From 79-D21 sp964521575 (GTDB lineage: Bacteria > Synergistota > Synergistia > Synergistales > 79-D21), in assembly GCA_964521575.1 (NCBI GenBank), contig CAZFSR010000005.1, positions 83,256 to 147,255 on the forward strand: 64,000 nt of DNA, in the 5' to 3' direction. A program made the translations under genes and the position numbers. Below are positions 9,330-17,425 of this stretch, piece after piece. Under the pieces are notes generated by a model. The model was not told the DNA's origin. It made no database searches and saw only the letters and a program-made list of their open reading frames with translations. Positions within the stretch are counted from its first letter, which is position 1. Each line of letters starts with the position of its first letter.

Positions 9330-11120
9330 TCATTCAGGAAGATGGATCAAGGCGGAAATCGCGTGCTGGACATAATCGATACGGACAATGGGACTCACCA
9401 GGCTTTCCCTGAAACCGCCAAGGCTTCTTTCCGGATTCCGGCAATACATTCCGGTTTCCGGCCCAACCTGGACCCTCAGCAAAAAACCTGTCCCTCTTTC
9501 GATGGCCTGCCGGATTTCTTTCGCTTGGGCCGCTTTGCCGAAATCTCTCGCGAGGGCGTATGCGGAATCCAGGCCTTCCATTCTCGTCGCCGTAGGCGCG
9601 GAGCGCGGCGGCTTGTAGTACCCTCCATCCCAATCCGGCTGGGGTTGGTTCTTCCGCGTGTGCTGGGCCTCGACGATTACCCGCACAAACCGCATCGCCC
9701 CCTCAAGGAACTCCGCTCTCGGCCTCTTGCGGTGGACTTCGTTAAGCCCATACAAAAGCCAGTGGTCATGCGGCAGTTCACTGTCATCCAGCCGGGAAAA
9801 ATTCTTCAGCTGGTAGATTGCCCCCTTTTCCGCCGCGTCCAGCCACTTTTTTTCTCCAGTCAGGGAATAAAGGCGCACCAGGGCAAAGATGGCCTCCCCC
9901 GGGTAATACTCGGACTGAAAAGAGGAGATTCGGCCTGAAGTTAAGTCTTGCTTGTGAACCGTAAAACGTCCATCCGGGGCCTGCGTCGCCAGAATCCACT
10001 CCCCCAATCCCTTCGCGGTCGCGTCATGGGACCGGTTCCCCGTCACGCGGGCGTACTCCGCAAGGGCAAGTGCGGCAAGCCCATTCCCCCCAAGCTTGAT
10101 CTCGCTTCCCTCCACAACGAACTTGACCGGTTTGCCGGAAACAACCCCGTCGTGAATTTGACGCAGCAGGAAGCCAACCGCCTTTTCCGCCGCCTTGAGG
10201 ACCTCTGGGTCTTTCTGTCGCCCGTAAAGCTCCATCATCGAGAAAACCGTCCCGGCGTGGCGGAGGATGTTGTAATCCGCCGCAGCCCGGTCAAGAAAGG
10301 GGTCGTACTCGTAGACAAAACTTCCATCGTCCTTGACCGCACGAACCAGGTATCTGCCCGCCATTTTCAGGGCCCCGTCGATATCCGCTTTCGAGAAAAC
10401 CGCCCATTCCCGGTTACCCCGAAACAGTCTCCAAGCGGAATCCCCGCTCCCGAATAGCGATATCGTGTTGAAGACCACCACTTTCTGCTTTCCGGCCCCG
10501 ATTCCGGAACGCCAGGGAATGATCCGTGTTTCCCTGAGCAATTGGTTAGCCCTCTCCGCCGAGAACCGCTTTCCCTTTCCGCTCGCCAGGATGGCCAACT
10601 CCTCCGGCAAAAGAGCCTTGTCCGTCTCTCCCTGGATGGACAGACCGAACAGGCTGGTTTCGAACGGAAGAGCCTGCTCAAGGTCGAACGTTTTCAAGAC
10701 CTGGGCGCCTCTGACGATATCCAGCTTCATCCACCTGAACGACTTGGAAAGGGGATCCCTTGAAAGCCCTTCCGCGGCCCTGCTTACCGCTTCCGCAAGC
10801 CCCCATCCCGAACCGACGGAGACCTTTCTTTTTCCCTTGCCGTCGGCAAGGCTGACAAAGCAGATTCTCGGTTCCGTGTCATTTTTTAGCCGATCCGGCA
10901 AGGGCACCGGGTCCTTTTCTCCCCGGATTCGAGAAACCACTGCGGAAACCAGAGCCTCCGGTTCCCCGGAGGCAAGATCCCTTAGAGGCTTCCCCAACTG
11001 GTTGAAGTTTGGGAGGTTTTGCGTTTGCCCTTCCGCGCTCCGCAAGACTGAGAAAAAGGCCGGCAACAGCAGGCAGAGAAAAGCCAGGACCCGTTTCCAA
11101 CGATCGTTTCGATTCATCAT
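9330..11120 (-). CDS. Exported alpha/alpha-toroid (six-hairpin glycosidase-like) protein
   Basis: About 596 aa with a signal peptide (WKRVLAFLCLLLPAFFSVL). The C-terminal half shows repeated helix-hairpin units typical of six-hairpin glycosidase or epimerase folds: DDGSFVYEYDP, DYNILRHAGTVFSMMELY, GGNGLAALALAEYARVTG, YYPGEAIFALVRLY, and HDHWLLYGLNEV. The N-terminal part (about 40-230) is not recognised. The ATG at 11120 was chosen because GGGAGGCG lies 7 nt upstream. It is transcribed away from the riboswitch-controlled gene. A role on cell-envelope polysaccharide is plausible, but no catalytic residues can be assigned. Confidence 0.65.
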   Translation of the reverse strand: MMNRNDRWKRVLAFLCLLLPAFFSVLRSAEGQTQNLPNFNQLGKPLRDLASGEPEALVSAVVSRIRGEKDPVPLPDRLKNDTEPRICFVSLADGKGKRKVSVGSGWGLAEAVSRAAEGLSRDPLSKSFRWMKLDIVRGAQVLKTFDLEQALPFETSLFGLSIQGETDKALLPEELAILASGKGKRFSAERANQLLRETRIIPWRSGIGAGKQKVVVFNTISLFGSGDSAWRLFRGNREWAVFSKADIDGALKMAGRYLVRAVKDDGSFVYEYDPFLDRAAADYNILRHAGTVFSMMELYGRQKDPEVLKAAEKAVGFLLRQIHDGVVSGKPVKFVVEGSEIKLGGNGLAALALAEYARVTGNRSHDATAKGLGEWILATQAPDGRFTVHKQDLTSGRISSFQSEYYPGEAIFALVRLYSLTGEKKWLDAAEKGAIYQLKNFSRLDDSELPHDHWLLYGLNEVHRKRPRAEFLEGAMRFVRVIVEAQHTRKNQPQPDWDGGYYKPPRSAPTATRMEGLDSAYALARDFGKAAQAKEIRQAIERGTGFLLRVQVGPETGMYCRNPERSLGGFRESLVSPIVRIDYVQHAISALIHLPE

Positions 11121-11220
11121 GTTGTCTCGCCTCCCAAATGCTTCTCTAAGACCACTCGCCGTCCCCCCACTTGCATGTTCCATGACTCATGCCTCAAATA
11201 ATTCATTTTTCTAGGCATAC

Positions 11221-11249
11221 TTGACAAGTTGAGCTTCGTTCTGTAGTAT
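11221..11249 (+). promoter_or_regulatory. Sigma-70-type promoter of the riboswitch transcript
   Basis: TTGACA at 11221-11226, a 17-bp spacer, and TAGTAT at 11244-11249. Transcription would start near 11256, about 20 nt before the first c-di-GMP aptamer. Confidence 0.75.
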
Positions 11250-11276
11250 ATGTGAACAATTGTTCCGTGCACGCCG

Positions 11277-11357
11277 CGAAAAGGCAAAACTGTCGAAAGA
11301 CGGTGACGCAAAACCACGGGTCTAAAGCCGAAGGGCCAGGACAGCCGGGTTGCCGAA
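11277..11357 (+). ncRNA. c-di-GMP-I (GEMM) riboswitch aptamer, copy 1
   Basis: Matches the GEMM-I plan: GGCAAAAC opening strand of P1, a GAAA tetraloop hairpin, GACGCAAAACCACGGGTCTAA core, a receptor-like CCAGGACAGCC segment, and the closing GGGTTGCC. Relative to copies 2 and 3 the GAAA-capped stem has changed on both sides (CTGTC/GACGG against CCGCC/GGCGG), keeping pairing. The 3' strand TTGCCGAAGGT is fully complementary to the 5' arm of the following terminator. Confidence 0.93.
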
Positions 11358-11376
11358 GGTGAAAGCATTGAAGCGA

Positions 11377-11409
11377 AGACCTTCGGCAAAGTGCCGGAGG
11401 TCTTTTTTA
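11377..11409 (+). terminator. Riboswitch expression platform, terminator 1
   Basis: A 12-bp stem (AGACCTTCGGCA / TGCCGGAGGTCT, loop AAG) then six Ts. Bases 11379-11389 can instead pair perfectly with 11350-11360 of the aptamer. When c-di-GMP holds P1 closed, the terminator is free to form, so this is predicted to be an OFF switch. Confidence 0.88.
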
Positions 11410-11417
11410 GTGAACTC

Positions 11418-11498
11418 GAAAAAGGCAAAACCGCCGAAAGGCGGTGACGCAAAACCACGGGTCTAAAGCCGAAGGGCCAGGACAGCCGGGTTGCCGAA
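11418..11498 (+). ncRNA. c-di-GMP-I (GEMM) riboswitch aptamer, copy 2
   Basis: Second tandem copy, exactly 141 bp after copy 1 and identical to copy 3 across the aptamer. It shows the same GEMM-I core, GAAA tetraloop and P1 strands. Confidence 0.93.
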
Positions 11499-11517
11499 GG
11501 TGAAAGCATTGAAGCGA

Positions 11518-11550
11518 AGACCTTCGGCAAAGTGCCGGAGGTCTTTTTTA
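11518..11550 (+). terminator. Riboswitch expression platform, terminator 2
   Basis: Same 12-bp hairpin and T-run as terminator 1, with the same 11-nt alternative pairing to the 3' strand of aptamer 2. Confidence 0.88.
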
Positions 11551-11558
11551 GTGAACTC

Positions 11559-11639
11559 GAAAAAGGCAAAACCGCCGAAAGGCGGTGACGCAAAACCACG
11601 GGTCTAAAGCCGAAGGGCCAGGACAGCCGGGTTGCCGAA
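11559..11639 (+). ncRNA. c-di-GMP-I (GEMM) riboswitch aptamer, copy 3
   Basis: Third tandem copy, again 141 bp on. The repeat ends right after the closing TTGCCGAAGG; no terminator follows. The next 60 nt run into the start codon at 11700 and contain a C-rich stretch able to pair with the ribosome-binding site, suggesting control of translation rather than termination. Confidence 0.92.
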
Positions 11640-11674
11640 GGTTCCAAGCCCCTGCCTTCCCACCCGCGCCTGAG

Positions 11675-11693
11675 CCCCCGTGAATACAGGGGG
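11675..11693 (+). promoter_or_regulatory. Hairpin sequestering the ribosome-binding site
   Basis: CCCCC (11675-11679) pairs with GGGGG (11689-11693), which is the Shine-Dalgarno sequence 6 nt before the ATG at 11700. A second C-rich segment (CCCCTG, about 11649-11654), next to the 3' end of aptamer 3, can also pair with CAGGGG. Which pairing follows ligand binding is not clear by eye. Confidence 0.55.
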
Positions 11694-11699
11694 AACATC

Positions 11700-12632
11700 A
11701 TGGAACGGGAAACGCCCACAGCCCCAAAAAACTCGATAGTAAAAATCGCCGTGTTGATCGGCCTTTTCGCGCTTTGCCTGGGTCTTGCCCCGGCGGCATC
11801 CGCCTGCACGCTCTGGGGAGCCGCAGGAGAAAAAGTCGAAGGCGGCGGCACCCTTATCGCCAAGAACAGGGACTGGACACCCACCCAGGTACAGGACGTC
11901 CGCCGCGTCGTTCCCCGCGATGGGTTCATGTATCTCGGGCTTTTCGCGACCGACGAGGAGGGCACCGGCCTGAAGGCAGGCGTCAACGAAAAAGGGCTGG
12001 TCGTCGTCACCGCCACCGCTTCGGTCATCCCCGGCGAAAGGCGCGGGAACCCCGACAGGAAGTCCATTTCCAGCTCCGAAATCCTTAAAACCTGTTCTAC
12101 GGTTGAGGAAGTCACCAGCCAACTCGATCGTTTCACACACGCCTCCTATTACCTCATCGCCGACAAGGCCAAGGTAGCCGTCATCGAAGTCGGGCCCGGC
12201 GGCAAAGCCACCGCAAGGATTACGGAAAACGGAACCCTCGCACAGACCAACCACTACCTCGACGAACCGCTCCGGATCCTGAACAAGAAGGTCTCCCAAA
12301 GCAGCCGGGACCGCTATGACCGAATCCGCGAACTTCTTTCAAAAGACCCCGACGGGTTTTCCCTTGAGGATTTCGTCGCCTTTAGCGAAGACAAAAACGC
12401 CGGTCCCGACAACAGCATCTGCCGAACCGGAAGCAGCCCCGCCCGCTCACGCACCCTCGCCACCTGGATCATAGAAAACCCGGCGAGCGGAGCTCCTCTC
12501 CTCTACCTGAAAGTCGCCAACCCGGACGAGCCAGAAAGAACCATGCGGCTTTCACTCGACGAAAGCTTCTGGAGAGGAAAGCCGCACGGAGACAAGGCCT
12601 CCGGAGCGAGCGAAGAAAAACCCACCGCCTAG
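11700..12632 (+). CDS. Exported Ntn-hydrolase (C45/choloylglycine hydrolase-like)
   Basis: A 310-aa protein with a signal helix (about 14-36) that ends ...AASA just before CTLWGAAG. The Cys after the predicted cleavage site would become the N-terminal nucleophile, as in penicillin V acylase and acyltransferase-type Ntn-hydrolases. Other family marks are KNRDW near residue 59 and QTNHYLD near 181. It probably cleaves an amide or N-acyl bond in the periplasm. It is the only gene after the triple c-di-GMP riboswitch; its stop overlaps the stop of the opposite-strand ATPase gene by 4 bp. The substrate is unknown. Confidence 0.82.
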   Translation: MERETPTAPKNSIVKIAVLIGLFALCLGLAPAASACTLWGAAGEKVEGGGTLIAKNRDWTPTQVQDVRRVVPRDGFMYLGLFATDEEGTGLKAGVNEKGLVVVTATASVIPGERRGNPDRKSISSSEILKTCSTVEEVTSQLDRFTHASYYLIADKAKVAVIEVGPGGKATARITENGTLAQTNHYLDEPLRILNKKVSQSSRDRYDRIRELLSKDPDGFSLEDFVAFSEDKNAGPDNSICRTGSSPARSRTLATWIIENPASGAPLLYLKVANPDEPERTMRLSLDESFWRGKPHGDKASGASEEKPTA

Positions 12633-15058
12633 GCTAGACCCCCCTCCCAAGCCGGTTCCAGAGAACCGGCTTGCCCTTCCCGGAAGGGCAGCCAGGCAAT
12701 TGCCGCAAGCTGCAACACGGTCCCCGTGGCCGAAGGCCGGATCGTCAGCCTTTCCAACTCCTCCGCCGCAGGGTCGGTTTTCCCTCCGAGGGCCGCTACT
12801 TCGGCCTCGAACTCGGACTCCAGCTCCTCGAGCTTCGCATGAAGGTCTTCCAGCTTGCGGCCCGCAAGCGCCACATCCTCCTGCGCGCGCAGGGAGCGGC
12901 CGACCCCGCGGGCTGCCGTGGTCGCTCGCCCCAGGGAGGTCATTTTTATGGCTTTCCTGCCCATGAAAGCCCCGAGAAGCGTTGCGCCGAAAGAAACCGC
13001 CGTTTGCAGTTTCTCCTGTTTCGCCTGCTGCTCCTCCCGCTGCACCGCCAGTTCCGCCCTGTCGATCTGCCCCTGCAGCGCCTCGATCCTTTTCGCGTAT
13101 TTTTCCCTCAGTTTCCCGACGGCCTCGTCGCGGGCCTCCCTCGAAACCTGCTGAAGGCGAACCCGGAACTGTCCCTCGGATTCCCCAGGCAGGGAAACCA
13201 TCTTCAACGAGGGGCTTTCAAAGAGCTCATACCTGCGCGACCGGACAACCCATTTGAGCGCCTCCCGGCCAAGGCGGGCGATTTCCTTGCCCGAAGCGAC
13301 GGAAACCGGAGGCTCCTCGAAACCCGCCGTTTTCCCAACCGGTTTCTTTTCCAGCGCCGCCTGCCCACCCGGCAAATCGAGGGCCTGCTCCCAATCCACG
13401 GGGACGGGACCTTCCGCGAAAGGCCACAGGATCGTGAACGGGAGGTTCTCATCCACTTTCAGCCGCACATTCACATAGGCGCTGTTTCCGGAAACCAGCA
13501 GCATCGGCCGGTAGGTGAAAGGCCCTTCCCCCGCTTCCCTTGCAGGCCTGACATAGACCTGCTCCACGTCCGCCGGGAGCACGGGCGCTTTCGGGTTCCC
13601 CGGCGCTATACCGGCTGGAACACGCGGAGGACGCGCTTCGGCTGCCTTGGGAGGGGCCCCGGCTGGCACCTGCAGGGTCTTGATCTGCGCCCGGGTCAAA
13701 GGACCGCACAGGTAGCTCATCGCCCAGCGGCTTTCGAAAAGAACGGGCTGTTCTTCATGCACGTTGTGAAGGAGAAAAACCCGGTTTCCGAGAGAAGAAA
13801 GCAAACCATCGAGCGTGTTCTTTTCCATGTGCGCCTCGGCACCCTGGAGGGCCTCCAGAACCCTGCCCTTGTCCTGATCTGTCTGCAGCCGCCCGACGAA
13901 CCAGGTCCCGACGTTGGACAGGCCCTTGTAGTCCAGGTCCACTGGGTTCTGTGTCGCCAGCACCACCCCCAGCCCATAAGCCCTCGCCTGCTTCAAAAGC
14001 CTCAGCAAAGGCTCCTTCGTCGGGGGATTCGCCACCGGGGGGAAATAACCCATGATCTCGTCCATGTAAAGGATCGCCCGGAGGCTGGTTGTCCCGGCCA
14101 GGCCCCTTACCCATCCGAGCACGGCGTTCAGCAGGATCGAAACAAAGAATTGCCTTTCCTTTTCTCCCAGGTGGGCGATAGAGAATATCGCCACGCGAGG
14201 GCGCCCCTGGGGAGTGTAAAACAGCTTTGCCGGGTCGAGGGGCTCCCCTTCCAGCCAGAGAGAAAAACCGGGCGAAGCCAATAGGCTGTTCACTCGCATG
14301 GCAAGACCGGACCGCTCCCTGGCCGGGAAGAACGATTCCAGGTCCATCACGCCTATCCGCGAAAAAGGCGGCGATTGGACGTCCCGGACGAGATTGGACA
14401 GGTCAAGGTCCCGTCCCTCCTTCCAGGCGGAAGCCAGAAGGGTGGACAAAAGAATGTGCTCACGCCCCTGGAACGGGTCCGAATCGATCCCGAGCAGACC
14501 CAAAAGGCTCGTCACCGTCATCCCCACGGCATCGTTCAGAGCCTCTGCGTCCTCCAGCACCGACTCCCCCGGGACGGACAGGGACTTGAGGATGGAAACC
14601 GGGCGCCCGGCCGTGCTGCCTGGGGTGTAGAGGGCGAACTCCGCAGAGGCTTTCAAGTTGCCGATCCTTTCCGGGGACTGATCCCACGAATCCAAGCCCT
14701 TTCTCCAGAGGTTCGCCTGGCTTTCGGCGTACTCCTCCACGGAAAGCCCCTTTCGGGCCGCCTCTTCCGGGTTCACCCAAGGCAGGAAATCCGCAGGAGA
14801 CAGTTCCGGGAACGTCAGGAGGAGATTCCCCATGTCGCCCTTGGGATCGATGATCAGCGCGGGAATTCCGTCGATCGCAGCCTCTTCCAGGAGGTCGATG
14901 CAAAGCCCCGTTTTCCCGCTTCCGGTCATGCCGATGCAGACCGCGTGCGTGACCAGGTCCCGGGAATCGTACAGGCAAAGGGAATCCGTGGTTTTGCGGG
15001 TTCCGGGATCCACAAGCCTTCCAAGGTAGAAACTTCCCAGCTTCTCGTAGTTCTCCAA
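12629..15058 (-). CDS. HerA/DUF87-type ATP-binding protein
   Basis: An 809-aa P-loop ATPase of the HerA-FtsK superfamily. Walker A GMTGSGKT lies near residues 43-50, IIDPKGDMGN near 70 is typical of HerA-like proteins, and Walker B RAILYMDEIMGYF is near 325; the arginine-rich region QAYGLGVVLATQNPVDLDYK follows. The last third has coiled-coil segments (residues about 660-700 and 745-780) around a short Gly-rich helix. The start is TTG at 15058 with GGGAGG upstream. No nuclease partner (NurA) is adjacent, so its DNA-processing or membrane role is unknown. Confidence 0.8.
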   Translation of the reverse strand: MENYEKLGSFYLGRLVDPGTRKTTDSLCLYDSRDLVTHAVCIGMTGSGKTGLCIDLLEEAAIDGIPALIIDPKGDMGNLLLTFPELSPADFLPWVNPEEAARKGLSVEEYAESQANLWRKGLDSWDQSPERIGNLKASAEFALYTPGSTAGRPVSILKSLSVPGESVLEDAEALNDAVGMTVTSLLGLLGIDSDPFQGREHILLSTLLASAWKEGRDLDLSNLVRDVQSPPFSRIGVMDLESFFPARERSGLAMRVNSLLASPGFSLWLEGEPLDPAKLFYTPQGRPRVAIFSIAHLGEKERQFFVSILLNAVLGWVRGLAGTTSLRAILYMDEIMGYFPPVANPPTKEPLLRLLKQARAYGLGVVLATQNPVDLDYKGLSNVGTWFVGRLQTDQDKGRVLEALQGAEAHMEKNTLDGLLSSLGNRVFLLHNVHEEQPVLFESRWAMSYLCGPLTRAQIKTLQVPAGAPPKAAEARPPRVPAGIAPGNPKAPVLPADVEQVYVRPAREAGEGPFTYRPMLLVSGNSAYVNVRLKVDENLPFTILWPFAEGPVPVDWEQALDLPGGQAALEKKPVGKTAGFEEPPVSVASGKEIARLGREALKWVVRSRRYELFESPSLKMVSLPGESEGQFRVRLQQVSREARDEAVGKLREKYAKRIEALQGQIDRAELAVQREEQQAKQEKLQTAVSFGATLLGAFMGRKAIKMTSLGRATTAARGVGRSLRAQEDVALAGRKLEDLHAKLEELESEFEAEVAALGGKTDPAAEELERLTIRPSATGTVLQLAAIAWLPFREGQAGSLEPAWEGGLA

Positions 15059-15141
15059 GGTGTTGTGCCTCCCTCGTATGGAAGTTTTACTCCCTTATCG
15101 CATGATAAGAGCATAGCACCACCGTAGCCCTTCTCAGCCTA

Positions 15142-15169
15142 TTGCTTTACTGACGAGTTGAATTATAAT
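15142..15169 (+). promoter_or_regulatory. Sigma-70-type promoter
   Basis: TTGCTT (15142-15147), 16-bp spacer, TATAAT (15164-15169). It reads into the 54-aa protein gene at 15209. Confidence 0.6.
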
Positions 15170-15208
15170 ATAAAGTTGATTCAAATGATTCTTAAGGAGG
15201 TGGCAACC

Positions 15209-15373
15209 ATGCCCGAATTCACCGAGCGGGAAAAGGAAGTCCTCCTTGAATTCCTGGAGGAGGCCATCGCAAACCTCCGTGCCGAGATCGCGGCCAGCGA
15301 CAAGGAAGAATACAGGAACATGCTGAAGGAAAGGAAAGAAATCCTGAAAAGCGTTTTGGCGAAAATGGGATAA
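15209..15373 (+). CDS. Small helical protein, unknown
   Basis: A 54-aa protein with a strong AAGGAGG ribosome site 8 nt before its ATG. It is highly charged and entirely helical in appearance (FTEREKEVLLEFLEEAIANL and later an ERKEILKSVL segment), without Cys or a membrane segment. I recognise no family. It has its own promoter and lies about 90 bp before the pilin operon, but nothing links it to that function. Confidence 0.7.
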   Translation: MPEFTEREKEVLLEFLEEAIANLRAEIAASDKEEYRNMLKERKEILKSVLAKMG

Positions 15374-15465
15374 AACATGCAATTTTCAGCGACAAGGGAT
15401 GATGCTAGAATATTCCCAAGCCTTTTCAATATAAATTAAGAAAATGGAAGGGACACTAAAAATCG

Positions 15466-15870
15466 ATGAAGAGCGCAATCGCCCCCGACAAACGGCACCC
15501 CCGAAACCCTTGCCGTTTCCGCCAGGGTTTTACCCTGGTGGAAACGATTGTTGCGTTCATTATCCTTGGGATCATCCTTCTCGCCCTGACCCTTGTCCCA
15601 ATCATGTCCACCCGCCTGATGAGCGACACCGTTGAGCGGGAAAAGGCTGTTTTGCTCGCTGTCAGCAAACTGGACGAGATATCGGGAAATTTCGCAGGCA
15701 TCCCGGTGGGAGGAACTTCATCCGACACGACACATTCCCCATATACAATCTCCTGGACATCCAGTTCCGACACCCCTGATTCCAAGATTGTGACCCTCAC
15801 CATTTCCTGGCCAGGGGTCACGAAGCAGCAAACCCTCGAGTTCAAGCGCCAGGTCACCAACGTGGACTGA
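15466..15870 (+). CDS. Type IV minor pseudopilin (PilV/GspI-like)
   Basis: A 134-aa prepilin: a short basic leader ending RFRQG, then FTLVETIVAFIILGIILLAL, the class III signal cleaved by PilD before Phe with Glu at +5 of the mature protein. The rest is a small Ser/Thr-rich beta domain. It is the first gene of a four-gene operon (two pseudopilins, a PilX-like protein and a PilY1-like protein) that would form the tip or priming complex of a type IV pilus. Confidence 0.82.
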   Translation: MKSAIAPDKRHPRNPCRFRQGFTLVETIVAFIILGIILLALTLVPIMSTRLMSDTVEREKAVLLAVSKLDEISGNFAGIPVGGTSSDTTHSPYTISWTSSSDTPDSKIVTLTISWPGVTKQQTLEFKRQVTNVD

Positions 15871-15899
15871 GAGGAAGACCAAGAGGGGGATACGGTTTG

Positions 15900-16808
15900 A
15901 TGACAAGCGGAACGGGCAAGAGAAAGAAAGGTTTCACCCTAACTGAAATCCTGGTCTCAATCGTCATCCTGGGCTTGATCATGGGGGCGGTGTTGGGATT
16001 GTTCTTCGCGATCGTGAAACACCTGGAACAGTCCAACGACATCACCACCGCCCAGCAGCGAGGCGAAATGGTCCTGACGGCGCTGGGACCGAAAATTATG
16101 GCGGCGGGCCTGGGAATGCCGGAAACTTCGGGAGATACTTCGGGAGATAAGTTCGAGACTCAGTTTTCTGCACTGGCTTTACCCGACAGCTGGGGTGCCG
16201 CGGTAATGGTTAGTGAGGATAATAAGGAATTGACCGTCATTTATTCTGAGCCGACGGACGCAATCGTCTCCGGAGAAAAATCCTTCTCCTCAGGTGATGT
16301 TGTTTCGGTCGACTTTTTGGGAACAATTCCTCCGAATACAGTAAAAAGGGCAAATAACCAGGCAGCCGGTTGGGTTGTTTTCCCCTCAACAGGCGTCGCA
16401 ATGGAAGTCATCGATGACTCGCCCCAAACTAGCCCGCTAGAGCTAAAATCCCATGCCGGTGGAAAGATCTACTCATACGATCATTTGCATTTAGTGAGAG
16501 TCGCCCAAGCGAAGATAGATAATGAAAACTGGTTCTTGCTGAACGATGCCAAACCGCTTGTGACGCATAGGATCGTAGAAGGGATCGCCGACATCCGGTT
16601 CTATCTGGACTCGTCAACGAATCCAACGCAGCTGACCGTGAAAGTCCTGGCCCGTGGGGGACAGCGCCACGATCCGCTAATAAGCCCAAGTACAATGCCC
16701 GATTGGGTCGACCAGGCTGAGCCTCCTAATCCCATAAGCATTAGCACCGAGAATCAACATTATCGCCTCAAGGTGGTTCAGCGGACATGGAGGTTGAGAA
16801 ACCTATGA
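15900..16808 (+). CDS. Type IV minor pseudopilin (PilW-like)
   Basis: A 302-aa prepilin with leader KRKKG and the cleavage/helix segment FTLTEILVSIVILGLIMGAV. The large C-terminal domain is the size expected for PilW-type minor pilins. The ATG at 15900 follows AGAGGGGGA. Its stop overlaps the next gene's start by 4 bp (ATGA). Part of its middle region (about 16140-16560) is noticeably less GC-rich than the surrounding genes. Confidence 0.78.
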   Translation: MTSGTGKRKKGFTLTEILVSIVILGLIMGAVLGLFFAIVKHLEQSNDITTAQQRGEMVLTALGPKIMAAGLGMPETSGDTSGDKFETQFSALALPDSWGAAVMVSEDNKELTVIYSEPTDAIVSGEKSFSSGDVVSVDFLGTIPPNTVKRANNQAAGWVVFPSTGVAMEVIDDSPQTSPLELKSHAGGKIYSYDHLHLVRVAQAKIDNENWFLLNDAKPLVTHRIVEGIADIRFYLDSSTNPTQLTVKVLARGGQRHDPLISPSTMPDWVDQAEPPNPISISTENQHYRLKVVQRTWRLRNL

Positions 16809-17425
16809 ACAACACCAAACGACGTATTTTCTCATCAATGGGTTGGAAATTTCGGGGTATGGCGTTGCCCCTGGTCATACTCCTCGTTCTCGTGGGATTC
16901 GTCTTTGTTGGTGTTGGAGCCTACGTGGTGAAGAACCTGTTCTGGAGCTCTCAGGCAACGGTTGTTCAAGCCAAATTGTATAATGCAGCGCAATCTGGCG
17001 TACAGTGGGGCATGGGGCTGTTGCTCGAAAACGCTGATCAACTCGAGACCGACATCCTGCTGTTTGACGGAAACCCAAACTTGGATTCGATACGGGCAAG
17101 GACGAAAGCAGGCGCGATCCTGGATGAGATGATGGCCCCGCCCGTGGTTGATTCGAGTATTTCTGTTACGGTTGATATTTTGGATTGTAACTACGATTTG
17201 AACGGCCACAGCAGGTTAGCAACACTTCCACCGATCGTTCATGAATCCGGAGGAACAGGATCAGGTGTGTCTGGCATCCCGGAAGGAACTTCTGCGATCA
17301 TCGACCCAAGCCGGGTTATCCCGATGAGCGGGGGCGGAGGCCCGCACCGTTTCGTAATCAGGGCTACTGCTTCCAAAGGAAGCAGAAATTTCCAAGTTGA
17401 AGCCATGGTGGTGATCTCACAATGA
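16805..17425 (+). CDS. PilX-like pilus assembly protein
   Basis: About 206 aa with a basic N-terminus, one strong membrane helix (ALPLVILLVLVGFVFVGVGA) and an extracytoplasmic domain ending in a Gly-rich stretch. The position between the PilW-like and PilY1-like genes and the sequence GMALPLVILLVLVG, a common PilX feature, support the call; the usual Glu at +5 is absent. I chose the ATG at 16805, which overlaps the previous stop as ATGA and has TGGAGG upstream. It also overlaps the next gene by 4 bp. Confidence 0.65.
   Translation: MNNTKRRIFSSMGWKFRGMALPLVILLVLVGFVFVGVGAYVVKNLFWSSQATVVQAKLYNAAQSGVQWGMGLLLENADQLETDILLFDGNPNLDSIRARTKAGAILDEMMAPPVVDSSISVTVDILDCNYDLNGHSRLATLPPIVHESGGTGSGVSGIPEGTSAIIDPSRVIPMSGGGGPHRFVIRATASKGSRNFQVEAMVVISQ

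Noticed and set aside
11277..11640. CRISPR-like look of three regularly spaced repeats
   Set aside because: The repeated unit is a structured aptamer of about 80 nt with terminators between copies, not short repeats with unique spacers; copies 2 and 3 are identical through the whole unit.
11117..12136. Minus-strand reading frame of 339 codons across the riboswitch array
   Set aside because: It runs through repeated RNA structure and the antisense of the Ntn-hydrolase; its repeats are the aptamer copies read backwards.
12671..14284. 537-codon plus-strand reading frame opposite the HerA-type gene
   Set aside because: It is Arg/Pro-rich shadow coding without a start site or motif; the minus-strand frame has clear P-loop motifs.
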